Below, piece after piece: positions 14,401-29,400 of a DNA stretch of 64,000 nt. This DNA comes from Euptelea pleiosperma (taxonomy: Eukaryota > Streptophyta > Magnoliopsida > Ranunculales > Eupteleaceae). The translations under genes were made by a program, and so were the position numbers. Below the pieces are notes generated by a model. That model made no database searches. It worked only from the letters and a program-made list of their open reading frames with translations, and was not told where the DNA came from. Each line of letters opens with the position of its first letter. The stretch's first letter is position 1. Location: the NCBI GenBank assembly GCA_035048495.1, contig CM068553.1, positions 12,292,520 to 12,356,519 on the forward strand. The letters run 5' to 3'.

Positions 14401-17400
14401 TATGTTCCACAAAGATTACTTTTTATTTTTTGAATTATGGGAAAATGGATGTCTTAATTTGGAATGAAGATGATTCTGAAATCGCTTAATAAAAAAGGAA
14501 TCTGAAATTGAATGTGGCTGTGAGCTTTGCATGTCTTGACAAAATGGTAATCACTACAATAATTTTTCCTTACTTTTCTTGATAAGTAACAAATCTTTTA
14601 TCAATAGATATAAAACGTTACAAAAGATTAAGGAAGAGAGTTCCCTATATGCAACATGCCTGTATTTTGCACATACCACTTTGCAAGAATGGCACTTGGC
14701 TCTTAATCAAATTACTGTGCAATCTAGACATCATTCTGTACACATCGAAGATTTGACAATCGATCGATCATGCATAGAGACTTCCCTTATCTTGAGTCAA
14801 TGTGATAATTTGTTTGGAGAAGAGTACCAAATGATCTTATAGTGATCTTTTTGAGCCATTCTAACTGTTTGCGAGAGAAAGTAAATATCCTTGACTAAAC
14901 CTGTTTTTGTTGTTCTCCTCTCTTTAAGTATGTATTTTACTGGCCCTAAACTCAGTGGCATTGTGATGGCTTGGGACGTGGATTTTGTTACATGGAAAAT
15001 TCAAGGTAATCATGTCCAACACTAGCAATCTGGTTTTAATATTGGTAGTGGTCATGAGGACAATGTTGGACCCCTCACCTCATCCATTATCTTATGCTCA
15101 TCACTCCACTACTAAAAAGAGTGATTTGGAGAACCTAATAGAGCTGCATCATCGTTTGGGACATCCCCGTTTTTGTTTTTGAAAAAGATGTTTCCCCAGT
15201 TATTCTCATCTATGTCATGTTCTACTCATTTTTGTTAAGCTTGTGAACTTGCTAAACACTGCAGGACATCATACCCTGTTAGTGGAAATCGAAGTTCTTC
15301 CCCTTTTAAGATTGTCCATTTTGATGTATGGGGACCCTCTCCAACGACTTATTTGTTTGGTTTTCAATATGTTGTGACCTTTGTTGATGATCATTCTTGT
15401 GTTACTTTGGTGTACCAATTAAAAGCTAAAAGCAAAGTTTTTTGTCTTTATCTTTTTATCAGATGGTGTGTACATATATATATATCACAATAAGAAGGTC
15501 AAACTACCCTAGTTTGTGGCTCTCTCTCTCTCATCTCTTCTCCTCTCGAACCCTAGGACTTTACTTCTAACAGTGTTGGTGTGCGGAAGGGCATTTCTAA
15601 GGTCTTTGAAGAATTCGAAAAAAATGTATCACTTGACAAAGTGAGATTTTTGAAGTGATAGCTCTTTATCCTCATTCCCTGCTTTTTTTTTTGCTTTGTC
15701 GGATTTTCAAGGGATATTTTCAAGAATTGCATGATCGAGGGCGATGATATTATATCCTAGAATTTGGGTTTGAGAAGGCACGTCAATGATTGGGAGTCAG
15801 ATGACCTTGCTTTGCTTCTTGATAGGCTTGCTTTATGCCTAGGACAAATGGTGAGGAAGACGAGGATCTGGAAGAGGGATTCTAAAGGGCGTTTTTCAGT
15901 TCAGTCATTTTATTTAGCCATGTCGTCCTCATCCCCATTGCCAGTCTCCGTGGGTAGGGTGCGGTTCTCTCTTATTCCATCCAAGGTGGTTTTCTATATA
16001 TGGACTCTTAAGCATGATAAGAAACTCACATTAGACCATCTCATCAGTAGGGGGGATTATGCTTACATTTGCTTCTTGTGTAATTCCAATGTAGAATCAG
16101 TAGATCATCTTCACATCCATTGCCCTTTCGCATTTGATGTGTGGTGTGAGTTTTTCATGTTCTTTGAGATTTGTTGGACACTTCCAAAATCTGTCTGGAA
16201 CCTCTTTTCGGGCTGTGGTCTAGCAAAACTTCTAACTCGTGATGGTACTTTTTAAAAACTTCTTCCCTCTGCCCTTTGTTAGGCAATCTGGAAGGAAAGA
16301 AACAATCATATTTTGAAGATGAGGTGGAGGATACAACAGCCCTTGTTTTTAAAGATTAAAGCATTGTTATTTTCTTGGTTGGCTACCATTGAAGATTTCA
16401 ATGGTGTTAGATTTGAAGATTTTGTTTTAGATGGGACGAGTTTGGCCTTAGGTGATGCTTTGTTTTGTATGTTTTTGTACAATTAGTGAGGGTTTTCCTT
16501 TCTAGCTTCTTTTTGTATTCTTCTTTGTATAGGGAGTCTTGTCCCCTTCCTCTTTCTCAATTCCAAAAAATTGTGTTGGACATTTCTATTTATCTTTAAT
16601 ATGATTTTTTTGTTAAACATACTTTGTGCTTTGTCATTCACCTTGAGAAGTTGTACAAAAAGTTTGATTTCTTTTTCATCATCAGTAGCTCTTTTTTTCC
16701 CTCTATATGTTAAGGTAAAAATTTAGGAAAGAGAATTAGAGAAGAGAATTCTCAATATTAAAAGAACTCCTATTTATAGTTTTATAGTGGAATATGCCAA
16801 TAAGCCGGTTTGCTTATTGGCACTTAAAAGTATATTCTTCTATGAAAAGGTCTACCATAAGACATCTGAAAAATGATCTAACATGTTGGGTAGTCTCCAA
16901 TGACTATCTGTAATTCTAGATGCCAAAGAAAAAACACAATGACTCACTACCTACCTCTTGGCTATTGCAAAAAAAATCTGACAATCTTCAAGCCCTCCAT
17001 AAAAACTAGTACTACTAAATTTTATGATTAGTTGTGTGTACATTGGGTTGCGATCCTCATGAATGCAACATGCCTCTGTGTTTGTGCTTGCCTTCAACAT
17101 GCCTCAATAAGCTTGTATTGATCATGTGACTTTGGTGACTTAGATTCCTATTATAGTTTAGTTTGACTCAAATTTCAAAACCCCAACGAAGTTGCATGGT
17201 CTAGTCTACTATTTGCTCTCATTATAAGTTATTTGGAACACTATTTAAGCCTATTATTTTATGATGTGTTGGTTTGAATGTAATGATTCTATGGATAATT
17301 GCTTCTCAGAGCGTGTTGGGGCCGAAGTGGTCGAATGTGCATGTGTAATTGAGCTACCCGATCTGAAGGTGCGTGCAATATAAATTTCAATTATTTTCTC

Positions 17401-20400
17401 ATCTCTATTTGTATACAAGTTTGAGGTCTGGTTGAGTTTAGTTATCTATATAATGCTTTGTAATTGCCAATTTTGCATATATATTGTATACAACCATAGT
17501 GTGATAGAACAATTACTTATTGCAAAATTTTTGTTACCATTGTCCAACATTTAAACATTTTTTATATAAACCTTGGGCGTATAACAAAACATATTTTCAC
17601 AAGGGTGTCACGCCCCGATCCCCGAGTCTAGGACCCGACCCTCTATCCATGGGCATATCGACCCACGATCCGCGGGTAGCCCTGAAACCCAAGGTCAATG
17701 CATACGGATATAAAGAGTAAAATGTCATAGTTGTAAAAGTACTAAATTCCCAAATTTCTACAACAATGCATCAAATTTGTCCAATTATGATATTTATTTG
17801 CTTAATGATCAAAGGTTCATATTAGGTCAATTTGGTCAATTTATGGATAAGAGGGTCAACATCTTCATTAGCAACCATTAAACTAAAGAAAACCATAGTT
17901 TTTATAAGATTGGATCGGACCTAGTCAACTTGTAAAACCATAAGTTGATCAATTTAAATTGGGTGTTTTTGAAAGCCATGAAAAATAGATTCACAGTAGT
18001 ATATAGGAAAAATATCTAGGGTTTTGAAATACAAATATTTAACAATAAAACTGCATCACCGTCAAGACAAGTTCTGGAAAAATAGAAATTGAAACTTGTT
18101 AAAAATCAGTAAAATAATTTTTGAAAATTCCTTTTGAGTCAAAACGAGATTAAACTAGTGGGATTTGAAGATGTGAATTGAAATATGTATTAAAATAATT
18201 AAAGCAGTTTGTTAAGAAAAACTTAGGACTAACAATAAGATTTTCTATTGTTTTTGGGTATAGAAAACAAAATTCTGTTTGGACAGTTGATAAAGAATGT
18301 TCCAGAACAAATAGAAAATACTTCAGAAAGAGACGAGGTTAATTTTGGTGGAAACTAGACAAAAAGATACAAAAGTTTCATGTTTTACAGATTTGCCAAT
18401 TCTAAGGTCTACAGGTCGTGGTGGCTATGACGTAGGACGGAAGTACCGTCTCGCGATTTGAGAAGGAATGAAAAGAGAATGTTACTATTCACGTGACACT
18501 ATTCACACAGCACTATTCACGTAGTACTATTCACAGTGTTGTGGTATGATTTGGGTTTTCTTATGTAAGAAATTGATTAAAAAAAAATAGAGATGAAGAA
18601 AGTGAAGATAATAAGAGAGAAGAGATGGAGATAAAAAGATACCTTCGGCTTCGCACTGAATTAGCTTGGCTTCACACCAAGAGAGGATGGCTTCACACCA
18701 CAAGAGAGATTTCTATTTCTTCATTCATAATTTTTCATTATCAAAATCAAAAGTACATCACCTTTTATAAGACTCCCTACTTGAACTTTCCAAATTCTAA
18801 TCTAATTGAAATTAGAAACTCCTAATACAAATCAACTATTGCAATCAATAATAAAAATTCTAATTAGAAATAAAATCTAATTTCAATTGAAAATTCTAAT
18901 TAAATTAAAACAAATCTTCGTGGGGTCCACTTATCTAAAGATAGTAAAATCAGAATTTTATTATAAATAGTAAAAATGGGATTGACTATAAATAGTAATT
19001 TTCTGATTTACTATAAATAGTAAAAACGAGATATACTATAAATAGTAAGTCCGTTTGCTTGATTGGCATAGATTCGGTGTAGCGTGGACTATCGTAATAG
19101 AATGCTCCCGCATCAGGAGGCCTCTCCATATAGCCAACAATTTGCCAAGAAGAGGAGGGGGGTCTTCTCAAAAAGGTGTTGCTAGGGTGGAGAGGGGTTC
19201 ACCACACCCCCTCCCCCTCTAACGATTTGGTCAAATTTTGGGAGAGAATTTTCTCTCTTCCCCCTTAATTAATTTATTTGGCTAATGTTTTGCAACGATT
19301 TGTCAATAATGGGAGAGAGAATCTCTCCCTCCTAAATTAATTAATTCCTAGGGTTCTTTCTTTTCTAAAGTTAATACCTTTTAAAACTCCTATTTGGTTT
19401 ATTCCTTTTTGCACTACTAATTCACCTAGGATTTCTAGGTATTAATTTAATTCTCTTAATCTAATTATAGTTGTAAGTTTGCAATTTTAGAGAATTAAAT
19501 GAATGACTAAGCATCTAACGTATTTGCATAGTGGTGGGGTCCACCCCACCCTAATTCATTCTCTCCAAAGTTATCCTATTTGTGTTTACACTTAACCCTA
19601 CTATACCTAACGATTTTGCATTAATTATGTACTTTATTTTTCAGATTATTGAATAACATATACAAAACCCACTTATGCAATTAATGGGCCCCCATATAAG
19701 GCCCAAAAAGGTTCATTCCCATACCCATATGCATGTAATGATAATTTAACAAATGAAGCATGGATACTAGCAAAATTTTGAATTATATTCCAAGCACCAT
19801 TAAATATAACTTGGATATATCCCCAAATATGGGGTCCACCCACAAATGGTGGAAATGGCCAATTATTACCAAAATACCCGTACTCTGAAAATTTACCAAA
19901 ATACCCCTTTTTGTGTGAAAGTAAAGTGTCCTTTAAGATGTAATTTGATATTATTTTACTAGCTTTCTAGTTATCATTAATGTATAATAAAATTATTAAT
20001 TTATCCCTAGGTTACAAAATAACTAAAATGCCATTGTGCAGTGAAATTACAAAAATGCCCCTACATGCCAATGTCAACCCAACAATTAACCAATCTCATC
20101 AGTCATTAATTTATTAAAAATCTATTCTATAACCCTAAAATTCGGCCCACAACCCTAATGAGTTACAATTCGGACATCAGTATGGGCCTACACTACATAC
20201 CAATCTGGATCTAGGAAAAATCCGGGGTGTGACAAGGGGTTTAATGGGCTGGTCTGGTCTGGTCTGATGTGCTTTTAGGCCTGACCTGGTATGCACCATG
20301 GCTTGGGCTGCATTTATTGGCTCAACAGCTCGGGGCTTGGGTACAATCTTAAGGCTTGTTAGGTAAATGAGTCGGGATTGGGCTTGAATTGATTTGGCCT

Positions 20401-23400
20401 GTGATGGGCCATGTCTCTTACACTCTTAGGTACTTGTGTTCAATGACAGGCGTGGGCAGAGCTCGCCCCGACCTGAACTTGGCTCATTACACTTCCATTC
20501 TCAAGAGAGATCTAAGGGTCCCTTTTAATAAGCTTTAGGTCTATAAAAGACAAACACATCCATGGCATATTTGTGGTCATGTGCACCTATGTAAACTTGG
20601 CTAGAGACTTTTAAGTAAAAGAAGAAAAAAAATTACAGTTGGAAATTTACTAGTTTCAAATTACCTAAATTTGATTGAAGATACTTCAATGGAAAGAAAC
20701 TAACAGACCAAACTGCATTGAAAAATTGAGCACATCATTCTTGCTCTATAGTCACTATGAGTTTTCTAGGGTTTGTATGAAAGAAAACAAAAAGAGAAAG
20801 AAGGGGGAAAGAGAAGAAAGAGTAGGATAGTTATTAATACCTATTTTGGGTATTTACGACTAGGCTCCTGTTCTATCAAAGAAATTACAAAGAAAAATGA
20901 CACATTCTAACACCCCCCTCAAGCTGAAGCATTGAGATTATTTGGGCCCAACTTGGAACAAACACGATTAAAAACTAGTGACACATATAGAATGGAGATC
21001 TCATGACTAGCTATTTCTATCAAATGAAGTGACAATCGACCTCAATGTGTTTTGTGTGCTAATGAAAGAATGGATTAACAACAATGTGAATAGTGGCTTG
21101 ATTATCACAATAAAGTTTGACTGGCTATGTGAAAGGAACACCAAATGCATGCAACATATTGCGCTCCCAAATGAGCTCACACATGGTATGTTTCATAGCA
21201 TGGTATTCAGCATTTGCACTAGACCTGACCTTAACTGTCCACTCCTTGCTCTTTCAAGTAATTAAATTGCCACCTACAATGGCACAATATCTTGTAGTGA
21301 ATCGTTTACCTGTTGCCTGTTGGAGAACTTGCCCAATCTGTATTATTACACCCTTCAATATTCAAGTGGCCATTTGTTTTGTATAAGATACTGCGACCCG
21401 GTGCACCTTTCAAGTACTTTCGAATGCAGACCACTACATCGATATGGTGACCTCTGTGAGAGTGCATGAATTGATTAACCACACTAACAACGTAAGATAT
21501 ATGTCAGAGCGAGTGATGGTCAAATAAAGAAGTTTCCTAACAAGTCTTTGATATGCTTCTTGATCCGCAAGAGGGTCACTGATGCAGGACAGTTAACCAA
21601 TACTCCCCAAAAGCCGCGACTGTTGGCAGCGTGAAATTAAATTCCTTTATCTTATAGCTCAGATCCAGACCTTCTGTCGAACACTCCTTCATGGGTCCCA
21701 TTTCACACAGGTCACCCCACTCCAAGTGTGCCCCATTTACGCAAGCTGCCCACTCGAGGTCGGTGTGAAAATGCCCCTGCATTAATCACCCATGGTGAGG
21801 AGTCTCGAACACGAGACCCCCTGCTTTGATACCACTTTGATGCAGGACAGTTAACCAATACTCCCCAAAAGCTGCGACTGTTGGTAGCGTGAGATTAAAT
21901 TCGTTTTTCTTATAGCCCAGATCCAGGCCCTTTGGCGAACCTCCTTCGTGGGTCCCATTTCACACAGGCCATCCTACCCCAAGTGTGCCCCATTTACGCA
22001 GGCTGCCCCACTCAAGCCCAGTGTAAAAATGCCCCTGCATTAGTCGCCCTAATCAAACGTTCTTGTGATAGGGATCCACATAGTTTAAAAAGGCATTTGA
22101 GGCTTACACCTCGAGGCTTAAGCCTCAAGGTACCTTTCTGAGGCTTAAGCCTCGAGGCGTAACTGAGGCTTAAGCCTCAGATTTACATGGTAAAATTTGA
22201 AACCTTGAACCCCTTTGGTAAATTTTTTTTCCCAAAATACCCTCCCCACTATTCATTTATGTTAAAAAAAAGACCTAAAATGTTTCATTTTGTTATCTAA
22301 AGCTCTTTATTTTGGGAGAAACACTAAATCTAACCTTTCATCCCTAGTTTTTCCCATTTAGAATAGATTAAATGGGATGATGATGATGATAATGATGATG
22401 ATGATATTGGGGATGAAGAAGAATAGAAGATTGATGATTGTTAAAGAATATGGTTTAGATTTGTGTTCTTGTTATTAGACTTTGTGTTTATATGTTGATT
22501 TGTTAGATTTTAGCTTTTATTACATTATAGACTTGCTCTACTTTTCGAACTCTATCTTGTTAGTATTGAGATTTTATTAGTAGACTCTAGATAGTGAACT
22601 TAGCATAGTAACTAGTAACTACTTAGATTTGGTAATTTAGTTATGTGCTTTATGTTTTTTAAGATTTGATATTAGCATTCATGTATTCAGCTAGTGTTCC
22701 GACAGCGTCGCTCCTTATGTAAAGTTATAGCCTCAATTACTTTTATTGCTTATTTAAGTTATTTTTCACATGATATGTTGTTTCTCATTTTTGTAGAATT
22801 AATTATATTTTTTTAGAATTTTAAAAAAAATGGAGGCTTAAATGAGGCTTACGCCTCGGTACCACCTTGAGGCTATGCCTCGCCTTTTTGAGACAAAACG
22901 CCTCAGTTCCCAAACTAGCCTTTTAAAATTTGGGGATCCATAGGAGTATCAATTGGTTTGGTTCCAAACTTACCTGTTTAAGTTAGGAGATCCAACAATG
23001 CATATGATGCAATAAATTGATACCTTATTTCGAGCGGGCTACTTCAATCCCGAGAAAGTATCTGAGATGACTTAGGTTTTTAGCGAAGAAGTGTTTGGAC
23101 AAGTGATGTTTCAGTAAATGAATTCCCTTTTCATCACTCCCAGTCACTTCAATGTCATCAACATATATAACTAAAATGATGATATCATATTTAGTATGGG
23201 GGTTAAAGTGTTAGGTCCGTTCCAACTAGAGTTCGATATAACTCTTTAGAAGGCACAATTGTTTTTAAAAGGCTCTTTATCGCATCTTATTTCAGACAGT
23301 AACTACCTTTTCTTAAAGAAAATTGAGTGATCAACATTGTTTCTACACGACCCATATGAAACAACTATACGACCAAACTTGTCGAACCAAGGTCGCGGAG

Positions 23401-26400
23401 ACTGCATATGGCAATAAATTGACTTTTTTAATCGACATACTTTTTTTGGCTCCCCCAAAGCAATAAACCCTGGAAGATGCTCTATATAAACTTCTTCATC
23501 CAATTATCAATGTAGAAATACATTCTTTACATCAAGCTGATGCAATTTTCATGACAAATTGGCAGCAAGAAAATAATAATATGGACGGAATTTAGCGTAA
23601 GAACTGGTGACAAATTCTCAAAATTATTACCATTAGTCCACATGAACCCTTTTACCACATAAATTGTTTCTTTAAAATAGGACTATAGCAAGGGTAGCCC
23701 TTTTGGGTTTTAGAATATCCCACATTTTAAACACTTAATAACACGAGCATCAATTTTTTCAGTCCCACCCCCAAGTTGATGGACAAAGCAAACATATCCA
23801 AACACTTTAGGAGGTAAAGAAAAACGTTCAAAATTTGGAAATATAATAGAAAAATGTGATTTCCCATATAAAATAGGGGAATGTAATCTGTTAGTTAAAT
23901 AACAAGCAGTAATAACTTCACTTCAAAAAAATGGGTACATTCATATGAAATAAAAAGGGGTTGAGCTACCTTAAGATGTGGATGATTTTTCATTTCGGCT
24001 ACGCATTTTGTTGAAGTGTACGAGTACACGAAGTTTGGTGGAAAATGCAATGACTACCAAGGAATGTCTAAAATGAGGTATAATTAGCAGCATTGCAATA
24101 TGTAGGATTAGAGCATGAACATTATATTGGTTAACAATTTCAGCATGAAAGGATTTAAACCGAACTAATAATTTATAATGATCTTTCATTAAATATAACC
24201 AACTCATACATGAAAAATCATCTGCAGTATAACAAGATAACGTTCACAAACTTAGGGCCCCAAACATTAGAATGTATTGACTTAAAAGGACACAAATGAT
24301 AACTCTCTATGTGAGGTTTAAAAGTAACACAATGATCCTTATTAAGCTCACAGACCCTACATTCCAAAGAAGAAACAGAGGAAGACAAGCTAGAAACTAA
24401 ACTGTGCAATTTATAAGGAGGGTGACCCAAATGATAGTGCCACTGAAGAGGGGAGACATTAGCATTCAAGGCTGATTTTCCAGATGAAGGTGCAGACTAG
24501 AAGTAATAGAGATCACTCTCATATTCTCCACCAATCTTCCTCTTTGTGTTTAGATCTTGAAAAACACAATGGGAGGAATAAAAGGTTACAGAACAATTTA
24601 GAGACTTGGAAATGTGGTCAACAGACATGAGCTTAAAAGAACACTAAGGTACATAGAGGATGGGAGACAGATCATGAAGACCAAGGATGTATGGTACATG
24701 ATCCATTAATTCTAGATTTGGTACCGTTAGTAAGTTTACAAAGGAATTATGAACAACACTTTTGAGGTTAACAAATAGATTAGAGGCTCTAGAGTCGATG
24801 ACCCATAGAGTAGATGAACTGGTGTGAAGGTTAATGTGGCTGTTGAACAAGATTCATCGATTGCATCTTTTTCATTAATTTTTCCAATTCATCTTGAATT
24901 TGGGCTAGTCATTGTGTCCTTCGTCTTCAGAAGTAGTAGCCTGATTAGCCCAGGCTAGTTTTCCATGCAGATCCCAACAGTGTGATAGATTACGCCACAA
25001 TGAGTACAAATCTAGTTACCACGTCTTTTACCTCGACCTCTCCCTGAAACTTTACCACCATGAGAAGATCTACCACCTCGACCCCCATCGCCACCACGGT
25101 TACTATTTCCATGACTCGATGAGACAACTAAAGCATAGTTGTCCCCTTTATCAATAGTGGGCGCAACAAGTTCAACTGTGCAATCATGAATGTACTTCAC
25201 TCAACGAAGGAAGTTCACAGTTTCCTAAAATCTGAGATCGAACATGTTCATTTTCGGGCTTCAAACCATGTATGAGTTTAGCTACCCTAAATTCCTCATG
25301 TTGTCTCATAGTTTCAAGATCCCTTGTTAGGGGTTGATACACATTCAACTCTTCTCACATACCGCGCAACTGACTAATATTCTCCCAATGATTTGCCTCG
25401 TTGAAGAGAAAAAATCTTTTAGAATAGTTCATGAGAACAAGGTATGTTTTTTTTTCAGATGAATTCATGTCCAGTAGAGTATCCAAAATTTCTTTGGTTG
25501 TGTCAAGAAAAATGACATTCATGCTAACATTTGGTTCCATGCTATTCCATAACCAACTTTGGATCTGAGCATTCTCATGAATTCATTCATCATTATTGGG
25601 TTTTATTGATGTCAAATACTTCAGTTTTCCTTTTGCCGTTGGGAAGACTTTGGCCCGTGGAAGGCAATTAGTACTGTTCAATTTAATAGAGGTCATAGTC
25701 CCTCCATAAAAAATTTGAGGATGGAAATAAATTATTCTTTTCTTCCATTTTTTGTTTTAAAACCAATAAAGTGATTACAACAGCCAAGCAGAAAAATACC
25801 TCACAAAGAGCTTGGAATTTCACACTTAACATCACCGGGTAGATCAATAGGCTTTACAAAATAGCACCATACAGCATAAATTGAATTCTAAGAATTAGGG
25901 TTAGGGTTAGGTTGTAGAAGAGGGAATAGAGTAGAGAAGAGAGAGAGAGAAAAGGGATGTCTATTGTGAGCTTAGGTCACAATGACTCCATAAATCTTAT
26001 TTATGTAAGTCCCAAATACAAAGGACAAATATACCCCTCAAGGGGGTATTTATAGAACTACCCCCGATACATATGAAATATTATATGATAACACTCCCCC
26101 TCAAGTTGGTGCATAGATATCTCTCATGCCCAACTTGCACAAGCACTTATGGAGTTGCCAACTGGGAACTCCCTTCGTGAAAACATCTGCAACCTGTTCA
26201 TCAGTCTTCACAAATAGGGTGCACACTGCCCCAGAGATAATCTTCTCTCTAATGAAGCGTCGGTCCACCTCAATGTGTTTGGCACGATCATGCTGAACGG
26301 GATTGTGAGCAATGCTGATGGCGGCCTTGTTGTCACAATATAAGCTCACAGACCCTAAAACTGGGAAACCAAGTTCAGCAACCAACACTTTCAACCAAAG

Positions 26401-29400
26401 CATCTCACACAAGCCATGAGCCATTGCTCTGAATTCGGCTTCTGCACTAGATCTGGCGACAACAGGTTGTTTCTTGCTTCTCCAAGTGACCAGATTGCCC
26501 CCAACAAAGGTGCAATATCCAGAAGTGGATCTCCGATCATCTTTGGCCCCTGCCCAATCTGCATCGGTGTAAGCCTCTATACGCATATGGCCATTCTTCT
26601 CAAACAGAAGACCTCTACCAAGGGCTGACTTGAGATACCTCAAGATCCGATGTGCTGCCTCTAAATGAGCACCTCTGGGTGAGTGTATATACTGATTGAT
26701 CACACTCACTGCATAGGCAATGTCGGGTCGAGTCAGGGAGAGATAGATCAATCGCCCAACTAGCCTCTGAAAGCTCCCTACATCCTGTAGTAGCTCACAA
26801 CTGGCATCTGCTAGCTGGTGATTCTACTCTATAGGAGTTTCCACTGGTTTGGTACCCAACCTGCTTGAGTCTTGTAACAAGTCTAAGACATACTTCCTCT
26901 AAGAGATGAAGATCCCCTGACTGGATCTTGCAATTCGATGCCTAGGAAGTATTTGAGATGTCCTAGATCTTTGGTTTCAAACCCCTCCGCTAATTGAAGC
27001 TTCAGTTTGGCTACCTCTGTTGCATCATTTCTTGTGAGAATGATGTCATCAACATAAACAATGAGAGTAGTGGTGTTCTTCCCTTGATGCTTCACACATA
27101 GGGTGTGATCGGCCTGACTTTGAGTGTAACCTAGCTTCTTCACGGCTAGGGTGAATCTCTCGAACCATGCCCTTGGAGATTGTTTAAGCCCATAGAGGGC
27201 TTTCTTCAGTCTACACACCTTGCTACTATGTCCTGGTGGAGTGAATCCAGGAGGAGGCACCATGTAGACTTCTTCATGTAGGTTCCCATGAAGAAAAGCA
27301 TTCTTCACATCCAGCTGATGCAAAGGCCACTCTTGGTTTGCTGCCACTGACAACAACACCCTGATGGAGTTCATCTTTGCCACAGGTGTAAAGGTCTCCA
27401 CATAGTCAATCCCATAGGTCTGGATGTACCCCTTGGCTACTAATCTCGCCTTGTACTTCTCAACAGACCCGTCTGCCTTGTGTTTGACTGTGAACACCCA
27501 TCTGCAACCCACAGGTTTCTTGCCTCTTGGCAGGTCAACAAGCTCCCATGTCCCATTTTTGTCAAGAGCTTTCATTTCCTCTATTATAGCAGCTTTCCAT
27601 CTTGGTTGAGCCAGCCCTTCTGCCACTGAAGAGGGTATAGGAATAGTGGAAAGAGAAGTGATAAAGGCTTTATAGGAGGGGGACAAGGCATCATAGGAGA
27701 CAAAGTGGCTCAGAGGATGCTGAGTGCAGCTTCTGACTCCTTTTCTAAGAGCAATGGGAAAATCAGAAGCATCAGTAGAAAGGAGAAATGACAGGCATAG
27801 AAAGAGGTGGAGGATTACTTGGATCCAAGGTAGGAACCACTGGTACTGGATCAGCTGTAGCTTTCTCTCTTCTACTATAGACTTTGAGCTCCTTCTGAGC
27901 TCCAGGAGCACTATCAATCCCACTAGTAGCATGAGTAGGCGGAGAGCTCTCAAACTCTAAAGGAGGGGATAGAGATATAGCAGGAAAGAGGAATAATCCA
28001 CCTCTCTTCATTACGAATCTCCCCCTGAAGAGAGGTTGGGGGGAAAAAAGACAGCTCTTCACGGAAGGTGACATCCATGCAGACAAACTTCTTCTCAGAG
28101 GACGGATGGTAACACTTGTATCCCTTGTGGGTAGAGGAATAACCAAGAAAGACTCACTTTAGTGCTTTAGGATCGAGTTTGGTGCGATGGGGACCCAGGA
28201 TATGTACATAGCATACACACCCAAAGATGCGAGGAGGAATAGTGAATAGAAGAGAGCCAGGAACAAGGACTTGAATAGGAAACTGGAAATTGAGCACTCG
28301 AGATGGCATTCTGTTAGTCAAGTAGGCAGCCGTCAACACAGCATCTGACCAATAAGATTTGGAGACCTGAGAGCAAATCAAGAGAGTCGGTCAAGTGCCG
28401 CATTTTCCTTTCAGCTACACCATTCTGTTGAGGGGCGTAGCTGTAGGAATTTTGGTGACAAATCCCATGGTTAATGAGGTAATGTTGAAGACCCCCAAAC
28501 ATGTATTCTCCACCCTGGTCAGTACGAAGAACTTTGATGGAGACACCATACTGGGTCTGGATCATCTTATGAAAACCCTGAAAGATGGAATGAACTTCAT
28601 CTTTGGTTTTCATGAGATAGACCCATGTACACTTAGTATGATCATCAACAAAAGAAACAAAATATCGGAAGCCAAAGATAGAAGTAGTGGGGGAAGGGCC
28701 CCATACATCAGAATGCACAATGTCAAAACAAGTAGAACTTCTATTACCTTTGGAGGGATAATTCATTCTACAATGCTTGGAGAGCTCACAAGTCTCACAG
28801 TGTAAAGCCGAAAAAGAAACAGAAACAAACAAACTAGGAAATAAAAGTTTCAAATACTGAAAAGAGACATGCCCCAGACGGGCATGCCAGCTCAAAACAT
28901 CTATCCTACTACTACTACTAGCAGACGACTATAGCGCTGTGGGCTCAGGAAGGCGTCCATCCAGAAGGTAGAGGCCACGAGCTTCATGTCTAGTGCCAAT
29001 TGTCCTCCTCGTCTCTAGGTCCTGAAAGACACAAGTAGGAGAAAAAGTGACACTACAGTTTAGGGTTTTGGTCAAAGTACTAACAGAAAGTAGGTTAGAA
29101 GTAAATCTAGGAACATGCAAAACTGACGAAAGAAGTAATTGGAGAGAGGGAAGGATATTCCCTTTCCCAGACACAGAAGATAAGGTGCCATCAGCTGTCT
29201 TCACCTTATCATGGCCAGAATAGATGGAATAAGTAGAAAATAAAGAAGACAAGGTGCCATCAGCTGTCTTCACCTTATCACAGCCAGAACAGATGGAATA
29301 AGTAGAAAATAAAAGACAAGCCCGTCATGTGTTCCGAAGCCCTCGAATCAATGATCCAAGTGGGCTGGAGGATGGGAGAGACACATGATGAGCAAGTCTA

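Noticed and set aside
25012..25200. Gly/Arg-rich short protein gene
   Set aside because: It is the RNA-binding tail of the old Copia gag, in order with gag and zinc knuckle.
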